From Acanthosepion pharaonis (Eukaryota > Mollusca > Cephalopoda > Sepiida > Sepiidae), in contig CAHIKZ030004135.1 of NCBI GenBank assembly GCA_903632075.3, positions 1,081,001 through 1,145,000 on the forward strand: a stretch of 64,000 nt of DNA. Direction: 5' to 3'. The translations under genes were made by a program, and so were the position numbers. Positions within the stretch are counted from its first letter, which is position 1; every line of letters starts with the position of its first letter. Of this stretch, positions 52,500 through 64,000 are shown one piece after another. The notes under the pieces were generated by a model, which was not told the origin of the DNA, searched no databases, and was given only the letters and a program-made list of their open reading frames with translations.

Positions 52500-54170
52500 T
52501 AATCTTCACTCCTCAAACAAGTATTGATGAACATATGTTAGTCTATCGTCCTCTCTTATGTTTTACGTGTTTATGCTCCCACAAGTTTACTTAACAGCTT
52601 TTCTATACTACTCCAAATATGCCCAATGAATCCCAGTTTTCTAATCCATAGTAATTCCGCCATTACAGGTTTATGTCGATCTCTATTTGTTTTTTTTTCT
52701 ATTGTTTTCCATGATACATTAAGAATAGCCTGAATCATCCTCGTATACGTTCTCTCAAGCTTATCTGTCTTTGTTGAATTCTAGCTTTCAGCCCTGAAAA
52801 GTAGCATGTTTTCCACCATGGTTCGAAAGAAACATATTTTCAGGTTATTTTAGAAAGTCGACCTCCATTTTGTTTAGTGCACCCCAAAACTGTCCAATTC
52901 TCATCTCCATATCCTTTTCACTCGACTTAATCTATGATTTAAGGTACTTGAAATTGTCTTCATGCTTCAGTTTACTCCTGTTCCAGGATTGCTGGCATGG
53001 TTGAGTAAATATTTAGTCGCCATTATTTTGGATAGTAAATTTTTACTGGCTCCTGGAAAATTTATCCTACAAACAATTTTGGCGGACAGTGTGAATCCAT
53101 GTAAAAATTAGTAACACGAAACAGTAAATACAAAATAAAGGACAATGCATGTATTTACAAAATGACTTACATTTAACGAAATAAACAAAAACATGAAACT
53201 AGCAATAATAAGAATGTACTTGTGTGTGTAACAAGTATGTGTGCGAGAGTATGAAAATCACGGGAGAAAATCATGAAAATGAACGCGCCCCGGGGGGGGG
53301 GGCACTTTTTCCCACGTGCGACTACATCTTATAGCCAGAGTTGGAAAGCTGAAAAAAGAGACAGGGAGATAAATGCACGCCTTTAAGGAGCGCCACCTAG
53401 AGACAGTTTTTAGCAAAGTCAAGTGGGATAACCTACAGTTCCTTCTAATGTGATAATTTCACACTCTGATTGATTGTATAACATATACTCAGTTTTGTTG
53501 AAGTTTACATGCAATCCTACCCGCTTCTGCTTTAACCTTTAATCGAGAGATAATTTCTTCTTATTCTAAGTAGTTAGGGATTAACGCAAGATCTTATGCA
53601 AAGTATTCGTAATATATGCAACCGAATGAGGATAATTGTGGCTTCTTTTTCGAATGAAGCTAATGTATGTTCCTTGCGTTGTTTCTTGAAGTGCATAGTC
53701 CGAAGCTATTATGAAGAAAAATATTTCAAATGGAGAATACCTGTGAGTAATTTAAAGTATCCTGGTCCTAAATCTATTTAAGTCTTGAGCTTCAGTGTTT
53801 CTATATAATATACATATAGCATCCACTATTTTTAATGGTATTCCGTATATGTCCAGGATCTCTCATATTGTCTCTCTGTTGAATGCTTCACTGAACTCTG
53901 CGGAAGTCGAATGCTTTACTGGACTCTACGGAAGTGAATACTGCAGGTAGTTGTTTTGTTTTTATCCCTTCAATAAGTCTTCTAAGTGCGAGAATTTGCG
54001 ATAATATTGACCTGTCAGCACGAAATCGGTTTTAGTTGTCTTTGACTATACACATACGGCCATGTTCCGTCTAGTAATATATTGTAGATTTTTGCTGTTG
54101 TGTCAGTTAATATCATTCCATGGTAGTTATCTGTAATGCCAAGATCAGTTTAATTTAGTATTTTTCATTT
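52500..54170 (-). pseudogene. LINE reverse transcriptase fragment, third RTE-like lineage
   Basis: From right to left on the minus strand, the RT segment reads with shifts as 'ANSRT' and 'LIEGIKTKQLPAVFT' with a 'SKAF' remnant (53900-54050), then 'EILDIYGIPLK'-like codons (53830-53880). After an interruption at about 53010-53450, the post-RT region reads 'FKYL...SSEKDMEMRIGQFW' (52870-52960), 'LNVSWKTI'-like codons near 52700 and 'LLWIRKLGFIGHIW' (52595-52650). The 'SEKD' and 'LNVSW' motifs mark a lineage separate from the other RT fragments here. Heavily decayed. The interrupting 440 bp is unidentified. Confidence 0.62.
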
Positions 54171-54702
54171 TGAAACTGTAATACTTTAATCAACAGAGTT
54201 GATCTTTCTTTGTTAAATGTTTCTTGTGCATTTAAGTAATTATTGGCTAAAGGCGCCGTTTTTCCAAACATCAGTTGTTATCTTGATCAAGTCCTTCTGT
54301 TTTAATATTTTGAAGCCTTTGACACATTTAACTAACCATTCCATGATTGCGCATTCAATGCAATTGGGCAGAGTTTCTTCTACTACTTTAACTATTAGCT
54401 TTTATGATACAGTGGGAAGTTGGTCTAGTGAATTAAAGAAGTTGTCTGTTATTAAAATTTCATTGCTTAAAAAATAATTTGTTTATGTTTCGGTAAAATA
54501 AATTTAACAAAGATAGAGTTTCGAAAAGTCCCAACGAGAGATGTTCAATATTTAAATAAGATAATTAGACCTTGTTTTGCTGTGGTAGTTTCTCATTTGT
54601 GGATTTTACGTTAAATAAATATCGCCATTTTATTTGAACACGCAACAACCAAAACTCTCATTTTTATTCAACAAACGTGACTCATGGAATCATTCCGCAA
54701 CA

Positions 54703-54703
<1 letters not shown>

Positions 54704-54761
<58 letters not shown>
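54704..54761. repeat. (TA)n microsatellite
   Basis: About 29 TA units. The stretch 54171-54703 before it has no recognised gene. Confidence 0.95.
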
Positions 54762-54763
<2 letters not shown>

Positions 54764-54859
54764 GGTGTCATAAGATAACATCTACCACCTTAACATAAGG
54801 CATTCATTCAAATTCCGAGTAAATGTAACATTGTAATATATATGTATATCATATTTCCA

Positions 54860-54898
54860 TTATTTTCCACTGACGCGGCAGACATGACAAGTTACAAT

Positions 54899-54938
<40 letters not shown>

Positions 54939-54975
54939 TAACTTGTCGTGTCTGCCACATCAGTGGAAAATAATA
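54860..54975. repeat. Hairpin with (TA)n loop
   Basis: The left arm TTATTTTCCACTGACGCGGC...GTTACAA (54860-54897) pairs with the right arm TTGTAACTTGTC...CAGTGGAAAATAA (54935-54973), about 38-nt arms with two or three mismatches. The loop is a (TA)n interrupted by AAATA. The TA tract is thus at the centre of symmetry. Confidence 0.88.
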
Positions 54976-57115
54976 ACAAATAATAATATAATAATAATAT
55001 AATAACAAATAATAATAATAATAATAATAAACAAGGCTAGAACATGTAAAACTTGGGATGACCCATGCCCTTTGTGCCTCCATGAAAAATTGCACATTAT
55101 TAAGCTTCTAAACAATAATAATCTATTAAACAATAGACACGAGTTAACGGTTTTTTGTAGACATCATCAGATTTTTGGTTTGAATTATTAGCTAAAAAAA
55201 GCATAAAATATAATAACTTGTTTAATCCATAGCCCAATCATCAGATTCATGGTTTGAATAATTAACTAAAAATATGCATACAATATAACACCCTTCATAA
55301 TCCATAGCCCAAATAAATAGTTTAAATACCCTACAAAAAAGATAACCCTTTATGAAGTCGTCAAAAAACAAACGTTACGACAGTTTTTTTATATGCACAA
55401 ATCCCTTTCATAAAAAAATAAAATAAAAAAATAAATAAATCTCCATAGACATGCAAACTAGACGAGGGTTAATACATCTTCCGTCCGTTTCAAATTTAGA
55501 CACCCCCACCTTTCCCTGACTTGACATCTACGAAAATAACTCTATACTGATACTTATTATTAACACCCAACACTCGCCTACCCAATTTAAACAATTCGCC
55601 CTGGCTGTTACCATGGAAATTTTGATTTCAATTTTTAAAACACGTAAATTTCAGATATACGTTATTCAAAAAAAAAAATTTCACTTGAAGATGGAACAGA
55701 GCTTATTTTAACTCAATTTAATTTAAATAATTATATTGAAGTTTTAGGCTCTTTTCTTATATATATATATTAATAAAAACAATAATATATGTCCGTTGTT
55801 AATAACTGTTGCTTTTATTTTGTTACGTTTACTAAATTAGATGTTAAAAGTAGATATTATATATGCATAAAAAAGTAGTTATTTTACACAACATATATTT
55901 AATTTTCAACATAATCTCTTTCGTCTCTAATATGCTTAACCCAACCTGTCTCGATTGAAAATTATACAGCGAAAGCTTGAGTTTAAAAACCAGATAATAT
56001 TTTCGTTATTCTACGAACCTGTTAATGACGCTCGTAAGTTTTCTGTTTAAAGAATCCCTTATATTTTTGAGTAACCATTATGCAAAATACTTCGAACATT
56101 TTTTTTCTTTTTTTTTTTTCTTGTATGCAAACTTTCTAACCAGATTTATGTGTCTGGTTTGCTTTTAAGAAGATAAGGAAAATTCAACCTGAAGATATAA
56201 GATTTATTTAATAAATGTTGCGCTTTTGAAACAACTAATGAATGCTGCATTTAAGCCAAATTTTGAATTTTTTTACCAAGAATAACAAATTCCAAAAAAT
56301 ACTCGATTAAGATTTTCTTAATATTTTATAGTTATATAAATAGTTAACATTGACTAAATATCTTTACTTAAAATATTATATGAAATGTATATTCAGTCTG
56401 TTTAACTTAGAAATAATCGTCAAGTCTGTAGTTATTGCGATGCCATGCGTGTGCTGTAACGATTAGCGACTCGAAAAGAGCAATCGACCTGCTGATTTTG
56501 AATTCTGGCTTTGTTAGTTGCATTCATTTTCGTACGTAATAAGAATGCATTTTTTCTCCCTCCAGTATACTGGGCTTTCTAATCGTGATTGGCAACTAGT
56601 CTGGGAGAAGGACAATTCTAAAACCGGTATTTGACGCTGGCATGGCTCGTACTAAGCAGACATTGAAAAAGATTGTGGGGTTCAGTATTAACTGCGTCGC
56701 GCTACTGTAGACTCTGCGATCTGGGCTGAGGTCGAATAAACAGAAAGGATTACGTTTAGTGAAGAATCAAAACTTTACTTAAAATAGGTTATCATGAAAT
56801 GCACTTTCGACACATTTTTCTTAACTTAAATAAACAAGATAAGCACCACCTTTGCAAAGAAGAAGTTAACAGCTTGCTACTTGGTGTTGAAAATTAAGCA
56901 GTAACTCTAAAGGGTATACTTTTCTTATATGCCATGTCCTTTCTGGAGATGAAGGAACATATTTCTCCACAACTTCTTGCTTTTTATAGCTCTTAAACGA
57001 GCTTTTGTAAATGGTTGTCTGAGCAGGGGTTAGGACAGACGGGAGTAATATTCAAAATTTCTTTGTTTTAAAACAGTTTTTCAAGAAAACGAGTTTCTCA
57101 AGTCCTGTAGCTGTT
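54976..57115. other. Stretch mostly without recognised genes
   Basis: It holds a short (AAT)n near 54985-55030 and two similar ~65-bp blocks (55150-55230 and 55235-55310, both with CATCAGATT..TGGTTTGAAT.ATTA). The rest is AT-rich with no recognisable coding region, except the SINE-like block at about 56440-56745. Confidence 0.5.
56440..56745 (+). mobile_element. SINE-like repeat with weak tRNA-like head
   Basis: GTGCTGTAACGATTAGCGAC (about 56449) resembles an A box region and GATTTTGAATTCTGG (about 56494) a decayed B box. The body contains 'GATTGGCAACTAGTCTGGGA', shared with 38940-39175. Diverged and uncertain. Confidence 0.42.
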
Positions 57116-57119
57116 ATTG

Positions 57120-57390
57120 CTCTTTCCAGTAGTAACGGGATTTTTCTTCCTAGCCTTTTAATTGAAGTAGTGTGGAATAACAACATCTTGCTTATAACAT
57201 CATCATCTCGTCGATTTACAAATGATTTTAGTTGTCTTTGCTGTTGAAAGTATTCAAGGTTTCTTTTCTTGTCTTTTGTTTGAAATAGCGTGGAATGTCT
57301 TCATCTTAATTATGCCATCATCATCTCTTCGATTTACAATTGCTCTCCATTTTAGTTGTCTTTGGAGTTGAAAGTACTCAAGTGATATGG
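57120..57390. repeat. Direct tandem duplication (~128-bp offset)
   Basis: 'GTGTGGAATAACAACATCTT' to 'TTTTAGTTGTCTTTGCTGTT' (57170-57246) recurs as 'GCGTGGAATGTCTTCATCTT' to 'TTTTAGTTGTCTTTGGAGTT' (57290-57370). Each copy has the 'CATCATCTC.TCGATTTACAA' block (abbreviated) and 'GAAAGTA.TCAAG'. A minus-strand 133-codon frame covers part of it but has no recognised domain. Confidence 0.78.
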
Positions 57391-59100
57391 TTTCTATTAT
57401 CTGGCATAATTCTCTCTTTATGATTCCATAACATAATGTACGAGGAAGAATGATCGTCGCTCTAGATTTACAGGCTTCACTCATTCGAAACAGCGCATAA
57501 CCAACCAAACGGGCTTGTGAAATGAAGGGCAGAACGGGTTTTAGGAGAAATAGAAAGAATACAAAATTTACTAAAAGCTTTATAAGAAATTGTGGTAAGC
57601 CATGATCTCCAAAATCCGGAAGAGACACGTCACACAGAAAAAGAAGGTATCCCAATTACAAGTCAAAGGCAAAGATTTTCAAAGTGATAATGCTTATACA
57701 TACCGATATTTTAATATTTCTGTTCTCGGAAATGTTTTTGTTTAACATTTGTCTATCGCTATTTCCACGGCAAATGATCAAGTGAGCTTCAGTTCCAAGA
57801 GTTACGATATTTGCAGCCAAGACACGCCTGCTAATTCCACGGAAATGAATCATATTCATTTCCTCTGCGATTCAAATGTGAAAAAGACGTTCCACACTGA
57901 GAGCTTTTATCCTAAGAACTGCCACATTGGGGAAAAGTTTCTATGTGGTTACTTCCCAGGACGTTTCACTCTTGACATCTTCAATCATTATCTTTGTAAT
58001 TTATCCTCGTAATTTTCATATTTTATCGAGTCTTCCATTCATATCACACATCTCATTAAACATTACCATTTTTGGTGGCTGCAACCCTCTTTCTTGAGTG
58101 TCTCTAGAACCTTGTATTGGGTGAAATTTATTTTTTTTAATTATTTTTGCTCTCTGGCTGAAAATATATATTTTATAATTCTGTCTTTTATACGGATATC
58201 AGAAACCCTTCAGGTATTTCAGTATTTCCCAACCATCTCTTACAAAATGTAAGCCCCCCAATGTCGACACTTTGTCCAAGACATCAACAGAAATTAATGG
58301 AGAAGTTTCTTTCGAATGAGTTCAGGCCTCTATTCAGGAGATTGGAGGTTTGAGCGGGGCGTGGAACCACCTCTTAATAGCTGTTGTTCCGAGGTCCACT
58401 CTGATTCGGGATGGTAGCACCTATTAGGGTCCCAGCTATGGAAAAATAGGGAATCCCCAAACAAAAACTTAACACTATGAAAGTATAAAGATATATTTTT
58501 ATACTAAAAATAACAGCAATACATTATATAAAAACGACAATATATTTTGAAGGTATACAATTGCGTTCATTTAGTTGAAGCCATAAAATTGTGTACAATA
58601 TATTTAGATTTCGGCAATTACATAACCCATAGAGGTGTTGATATGACGCTAAACAAAATCAACCAACCAACATCGAATGAGTTCAGATTAATCCATGTTT
58701 TCATGGTAAACCAACAAGGCACAAGCGGATTTTAAATTGGAGGAAATGAAATATCTCTTCGAATGTTTATGAGAAACTTGAAAAGAACAAAACATATTCT
58801 GATAAATGCCGAGTTCAGCGTGCAATTCATTGGTAGAGCCAACAAACAGGACACTCGGTTCAGAGATGAAAGTCTTTAATGACTATACCCACTTAATGGT
58901 CGTGTATAGGACAGACTACAGTTTGTCAAGAAAAACTATTTAGAACTAATATCACATAAACTTTGTAAGGCATCACCAGAATGAATTTTGAACATGGAGA
59001 CAAATACAATTCAGAATAATATCGAAATTCCTCATATCCTGAATCTTGCCAAACGCACTAAATCTCATTGGACCCACAAAGACATATTGTACCTTTATGT
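57391..59100. other. Stretch with no recognised gene
   Basis: Several short frames (57254-57655 minus, 57656-57859 minus, 57749-58012 plus) show no domain. Cysteines in the plus frame at 57749-58012 are not spaced like a known finger. A host exon cannot be excluded, but nothing supports one. Confidence 0.4.
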
Positions 59101-59104
59101 GATT

Positions 59105-59590
59105 TTTTAATCATTTCGCATCAAACAAGGTTGTAATGCCACTAAGGCGCAAGGTGTTATTTGGAGTGGAAGAGAATAAGAATATTTCAGTAAGAAGAAA
59201 GGGCAATAACAGAACAGATTTATAGAAGACAGAAGATGGCGAATTTTTGCAGATTGTAGGTGGCATGGATGCAAGAAACCGGAAGAGAGTTCAACAGGCG
59301 GGAAGTGGGAGAAAAGAAACTATTAGATTAGAACATACAGTTAAATCTTGCTAGTTCAGCAATAAAAAAGTGAGACCTGGTAACCAATCTTAGCACTACG
59401 CTAAAATGCAAACGGTCAAGTTACCAAGGATGAGAGATCGTCAGAATAACTACCATGAAAATATATAAATAAATAAGAGAGAAGTCACGGCGGTGAGAAA
59501 GTGACTATGTTGAGATGCCAAATCAGGATCAATATGATTACAAATCCTTCTTTGGATTGTATCGAGAATCCCGTGATATAAAAAACATTT
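59105..59590 (-). mobile_element. 5'-truncated LINE copy, minus strand
   Basis: The plus-strand reading CATTTCGCATCAAACAAGGT and GCCACTAAGGCGCAAGGTG (59114-59155) is the complement of the family 3' end. It is followed by diverged post-RT sequence to about 59590 ('GGATTGTATCGAGAATCCC', the complement of 'LDTIQRR'-type codons). It faces the copy at 59715-60165 head-to-head. Confidence 0.78.
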
Positions 59591-59714
59591 CAAGTTTTAT
59601 CAAAATTGTCTAGCGTTAATATTCCAGAAATAAAATGCTGTGTGCTTACTGAATGCACTCTTTTTCTTTTTTTTAGAATAGATCCCACAATAAAATCTAA
59701 AAAAAAAAATCAGC

Positions 59715-60165
59715 AATATTATTGGTCCTGATCCGGTAATTCGGCTTCAGTCACTTTCCCACAACCGTAAGGTTGTTACTCTGTGTTTTTTCCATAAATA
59801 CTTTCATAGCAATTGTTTGGAGGAGTTCTTCGCTATGGTCACTATTTTTTTTTCAAATTTAAGCACAGTACTAGTGTGGAAATCTCATCCATTTGCAGTT
59901 GAGCTGGCTAGATATAGCCGTAAGTTCAATGCTAACAATTTCTTTTCTCGCACTTCTCGCTTGTGGAACTCCCTGCCGGCTCCATGTTTTCCAGTCAACT
60001 TTAATCTGAAAAAATGTACATGCAATGTCAATCGCTATCTACTGTCTTACTGATTACTCTTCCCGCTCATTATTAATGTTTCTGTTGCTAATTCTTCAAC
60101 ACCCTGTAACCCCTTGTATCTTAGTGGCTTTAATGCCTTGCTTGGGGTGATACCGATTAAAAAAA
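59715..60165 (+). mobile_element. 5'-truncated LINE copy, plus strand
   Basis: Post-RT codons read 'RLQSLSHNR' near 59745 and 'NNFFSRTSRLWNSLPAPCFP' (59935-59995). Then come 'CTCNVNRYLL'-type codons near 60015-60045 and the family 3' end CTTAGTGGCTTTAATGCCTTG with CTTGGGGTGATA (60118-60155). A short A-rich tail follows. Confidence 0.82.
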
Positions 60166-60189
60166 TTCACTTACTCAAACAAGTTAAAA

Positions 60190-60960
60190 TAAAATTTCCA
60201 TGTCCGTCAGTAAAAGGAAAAGTTCAATATACGAGCTACGCAACCCAAGAATCAATGCCAAGCATATACTGAAATTCAACTGCCTCTCTAATGTATTGAC
60301 AGACAACGGAAATGTGATAAAGAAATCCAGAGCTGTACAGGAAGACGGAAAGATTCCTCCCAGATATTAATCAAAATATCAAGAAAATAATAATGATCTG
60401 CTATGTAATAGTTCATTTTCTATACAGCAATGAATGCGAGACAATTTCCGCATACGTGAAGAAAAGACTTGAACGACAGAAATGAAGTACTAGCGACGAA
60501 TGTTAAGAACAATATGGACCGAAAATGTGATCAACGAGGAAGTCTTAAGAAGAATAAGAATAACAAGGCTTCTTATAATTATAATCAGAAACAGACTTTA
60601 AGTAACGACAATTGTCTTACGCCAATTTCATTGTTATAAATCATTTATTTAACCCATACAGCAAGATATTATTACGAGAAGTCTAAGACCTAACAGGATT
60701 TATTATCGGTTAAGATAATCTTACTAACAGTTATATGGATGACATTGTGTTAACAGCAGATACAGAAGTAAAACGGATTTAAGTAGTAAAGAAATGTTGG
60801 CGGAATGTCTATAAGCAGACAGAATGTAAAAAAAAACCTAAGATGTGAATAAAATAATGAAGATGTCAAAATCAAGCAGGTACAGAGATCTAACTAGCTG
60901 GGTAGTGTAGTGACAGACAACGGAAAACCAATGAAATCACCTTTTTGTTATTTTCTCGTA
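60190..60960 (+). mobile_element. RTE-like LINE fragments in rearranged order
   Basis: The first part (60230-60590) holds post-RT codons: 'LSNVLTDNGN', 'MRDNFRIR' (compare CESWTIS) and 'RRMLRTIWTENVINEEVLRR'. The second part (60650-60960) holds palm codons that should precede it: 'LTNSYMDDIVLTADTEVK' at 60710-60770, with a YMDD-like motif, and later 'VQRSN.LGSVVTDNGK'-like codons. The order is therefore scrambled, or two copies lie side by side. Confidence 0.68.
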
Positions 60961-62285
60961 TCCTGCATCGGAGATTAAATGAAGACTGTGTAACGACAGT
61001 TTTCCAAATGTGGAGTAAGTCAAACTTGATATAAAAAAAAATATATTCAAAATATTACTTATATGTGATTAAAAAATCAACAGCTAACAAAGAGGGTGTT
61101 GTATACTGCGTATGGTTCCATGAGACAAACAAAAACAACAAAGTACTGCCGGTGATGCAGGAAGAAAAGAAAAAAAGACATGTTAAAGTAAAATTCTTTG
61201 TATTGTCGATATACAAAATCAAAGAGGAATGTCTCTTTATGGGCGAAGGAAGCGACCTGGAGAAAGAATGAAATCGGTTGAATCTATCTTTGAAGCTTGT
61301 GTCGGGTCGGTTGACAGGCCACTGGTGGTGTCTATAGCTCTTTGCCTGTCTATTCTGGTGACTACTTATTTGCGACTACCTTTGGTGTTGCGAACTGATT
61401 AATTTAAACAGTCAGAATTGATATATGACTCAGCATTTTTATCGAACTTTTGCTCCAGTGGCAACGTTCGTTATTGGCTCTCTTTAAATTGTATCTTATT
61501 GCAGAGAGAAAACGTTTATGTTTTTATTTTGCTTTCGTAGCATTCACATCCGGTCGACAGGTTTTGATGTGGAATGGATCAAAAAGAGATCTAATCTAAT
61601 GCGGAGTATAAAGCACTACTGATGCGTCCGCAAAAAGTCAAAATTTGTTAAATGAAACTAATTTTTTAAAAGATTAATCTAATGCCCATAGTTCTATCCG
61701 CAGTAAATCATCACGGGATATAATGCAGGTGATGGCTTGGATTCGTGAACGAAAGATTTCCACGTCCGCTGCAGGCCATGTGGTAGCCAATAAAGTTACT
61801 GGACAAGGTCTAACAGCATTTGAAGAAGCTCTCATCTCGATGTGCCTATTCTTCTCTTCTGTCCTAGCTCTGAGGTTTACTTCCGTTGCTTGGCAGAATG
61901 TCTCCCTATGTTCAGCCTCTGTTGCTCACTGACAATAGGATATTATACAGGAGATAAGGGTACTTTTTAATAAATGCTTCCATCAATTTTGTAGCGTCTA
62001 ACTTCTTCGCCATGAAACTCGTTCGCCGTACAGGAGGGTCTTTCAACAAGAGACTTGTCATGTTACCTGTTCACTGAGGATTATTATTATTTTTAATTTT
62101 TATTATTATTTTTTAATTTTTTACAGCATGGCTTTGATATATGCGAACCTTCTTGTGTACTATGTTCCTTCAGGAGTTAGACGATAATGGCTCTCTACAA
62201 CTTCCTATCCTTTGAAGCTCTAAATAATGTTTATTCCTTTAATATCGTCCCTGCCCTTGCTTATCCATCTATTTACACAAACTCG
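60961..62285. other. Stretch with no recognised gene
   Basis: Short frames at 61065-61271 and 61723-61932 have no recognised domain. An AT-rich run lies at 62080-62125. Confidence 0.42.
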
Positions 62286-62289
62286 TTAG

Positions 62290-62555
62290 GTAAGGTTACT
62301 CACTGTTTCCCTCTTGACTGTGCGTGGCAAATTTTCGAAGCCCTCTTTTCTCATTTTGTGTTCAAGAAATTTCAAGAGATTCTTTCTCATTTTAAGTACG
62401 AGATTTTGTTTCCATTTTCTTTAAAACTTCATTGTTTGCGCACATATCCCGTCTATAGTTTTCTCAGTATCCTTCCGTAGAACCACATCTCCGTGGCCAT
62501 GTTTCCTCTGTGAAGAAATTGTCCAGTATACACAGCCATACAGGAGTATGCAAAT
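62290..62555 (-). mobile_element. RTE-like LINE fragment (post-RT)
   Basis: The minus-strand reading gives 'LLYGCVYWTISSQRKHG' (62505-62550), a decayed WFYRR block, then 'LVLKMRKNLLKFLEHKMRKE' and 'GFENL' (62330-62420). This is the C-terminal part of the BovB/RTE-like family at 20.3 and 41 kb. Confidence 0.75.
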
Positions 62556-62559
62556 AGTA

Positions 62560-62715
62560 TGTGATTATTAAGGAGCGAGAACAATAAAAAAAACTGGAAT
62601 TAAGAATACAGATGACGACTGACATTGAATTTAAATTTTTGAAGACCAAATTTGATTGGGAAGCAAGAAGCCGGTAGAAGGGGGAGAGTTATACAAGCGA
62701 GAAGTACAATAGCAG
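62560..62715 (-). mobile_element. Jockey/CR1-group LINE fragment
   Basis: The plus-strand sequence ATTAAGGAGCGAGAACAATA, CAGATGACGACTGACATTG and GGGAAGCAAGAAGCCGG matches the complement of the family's last codons and 3' UTR. A close copy of the same stretch lies at 63342-63470. Confidence 0.72.
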
Positions 62716-62719
62716 TTCA

Positions 62720-63248
62720 GAACTTTTTTCTTTTTTTCTAACGAAATTTTCTTGTTTCTTATTAGTTTGCTTAGCTTGTGGAAATCATCTTTTGCCATTC
62801 CAGTATGTCTTCGGCTTTTTGCATCACGTTTTCCATCATCTGTTTAAAAAGATAGTTAAATCTCTAGCCTTGCTTGATTTTGACATTTCCAATTCGTAGC
62901 ACGTATCTTGAGCTATTCCTCTTGCAAATGCAGTCAGACTTTCTTAATGTTTAGTTCTTTCTTCTCGCTTTCTTTACTACCTTGTTTTAGAGTTCCTGCA
63001 ATTTTCTTTCTGTGTCTGACATCAACACGTTGTCATCTATGTATATTTTTTAAAGATTGTGTCCACCATTAATAAATTCTGGTAGGACTTAGATATCGTA
63101 AAGTTTGTTTTTTATTGAACTGAGTATTATTATTTAGCTCGTGGCTTCATTCATGAAATTTCTTGAACTGGCTGGTCTTTCTAAAAGTATGCACAAATAC
63201 AGTAGTACTGTGATGTTCCTTGCTTCTAAGTTATCCTGTTATTTTTTT
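62720..63248. other. Stretch with no firmly recognised gene
   Basis: It may include more decayed LINE sequence on the minus strand, but no RT motif could be read with confidence. Confidence 0.35.
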
Positions 63249-63249
63249 A

Positions 63250-63740
63250 AATAAATTCACCCCAAACAAGGCAATGAAGCCACTAAGACACATGAGATTA
63301 CTGAGTGTGAAAGAATATAACAAAAAGAAATATCATTATTAAGGAGCGAGAACAATAAAAGTCAGGAATTAAGAAAACAGATGACGATTGACATTGAATT
63401 TAATTTCTTGAAGATCAAATTTAATTAGGAAGAAAGAAGCTGGGAGAGAGTTACACAAGCTAGAAGTGCGATATAAGACTGCTAGCATAGAACTTATGAT
63501 TACATCTAGCCATTTCGATTTTAAAATGATGAGACCTTGCCGACAATCACTTAAATGCATAAAATCTAGGTACCATAGAGAAAACTTTATCAAAACATTT
63601 AACATAAAAATATTTATAGAAAAGGTACTGAGAAAATACATTACGGCGGTGGGAAAGTGACTGAAGACGAGATGCCAGCTCAAGATCATTGACATTGCAG
63701 TTTCGTTTTTGGATTTTATCAGGAATCTCTAAATTTATAT
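63250..63740 (-). mobile_element. 5'-truncated Jockey/CR1-group LINE copy
   Basis: The plus-strand sequence TTCACCCCAAACAAGGCAAT and GAAGCCACTAAGACACATG (63256-63290) is the complement of the family 3' end. Further right the minus strand reads 'VLYRTSSLCNSLPASFFLIK' (63425-63490), then 'RLQSLSHRRNVFSQYLFYKY' and 'KIQKRNCNV' (63600-63720). It is preceded by an A-rich tail on the minus strand (plus T-run at 63242-63250). Confidence 0.85.
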
Positions 63741-64000
63741 GTAAACATTTAAGAATCACTTTAAGAAAAGTGAAATGTTCATTGATTATGTAAATCCGTG
63801 GGAATAAACGGATGAGTTCCTGATCAAATTAGGACTAAAAATGTTAAAAAGAAATTGAAAAGACAATTTTTATTTTAAAAAAAAAAAGCAAACACGTGAA
63901 ACAAAAATTAATTATTTAAAAAGAAAGTGTCACTTCTCCTATTAGCTTTTTGCTATCTTTTTCATGAGGCGTTATTTGACATCAAAGCCTTTCACCTGCA

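Noticed and set aside
57254..57655. 133-codon minus-strand frame as a possible gene or exon
   Set aside because: It overlaps a direct tandem duplication at one end and shows no recognised domain.

Overview
The window looks like animal nuclear DNA, most probably from a cephalopod such as an octopus. This is inferred from the style of the sequence: AT-rich intergenic DNA, dozens of long (TA)n, (GT)n and (GATA)n arrays, tRNA-derived SINEs of the kind known from octopus, and many decayed LINEs. No bacterial operon, ribosome binding site, CRISPR array or intact host gene was found. The window is a gene desert built from layers of transposable elements and simple repeats, and no candidate host exon could be supported.

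Layout. 0-6.5 kb: two tRNA-headed SINE-like units, a solo LTR (847-1237), a LINE fragment, a hairpin element, then a hAT transposase pseudogene (minus strand) split by a second solo LTR (3861-4328), followed by an AT-rich MITE-like block. 6.5-12.6 kb: hairpins, microsatellites, a LINE copy carrying a SINE with a 13-bp target duplication, a second LINE type with a restriction-like endonuclease domain, a polypyrimidine tract and a direct duplication. 12.8-16.3 kb: the best-preserved element, a Jockey/CR1-group LINE with an APE-type endonuclease, reverse transcriptase and a 29-A tail, broken by several frameshifts. 16.3-26 kb: a pogo-like MITE, a matched pair of solo LTRs from one family (18229-18497 and 25460-25719), RTE-like and Jockey-like LINE fragments, a non-autonomous Helitron (22233-23011) and foldback elements. 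26-35 kb: a 40-bp minisatellite, a 5S rRNA-derived sequence, LINE fragments, a 3-kb decayed R2/Hero-like LINE and a mariner/IS630-type transposase pseudogene. 35-50 kb: an inverted repeat, a 1-kb GAAA-type satellite, a tRNA-like sequence, RTE-like fragments, and a 1.2-kb polypurine tract made of a ~570-bp tandem duplication. 50-64 kb: more truncated LINE copies, the longest (TA)n arrays, a hairpin with a (TA)n loop, and a third RT lineage at 52.5-54.2 kb.

The main LINE family is present in about fifteen pieces on both strands. Nearly all are 5'-truncated and share the same 3' end (a 'TTGCTTGGGGTGA'-like motif). Several run directly into (TA)n. At least six transposon superfamilies are represented, and none looks able to move.

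No new multi-gene system is visible. The observations most worth following are the six-hairpin cluster inside the 3861-4328 LTR, the repeated association of palindromic elements and LINE tails with (TA)n tracts, the four solo LTRs with perfect 5-bp target duplications, and the Helitron with a duplicated 5' end. All family names rest on motif recognition by eye, without database searches.
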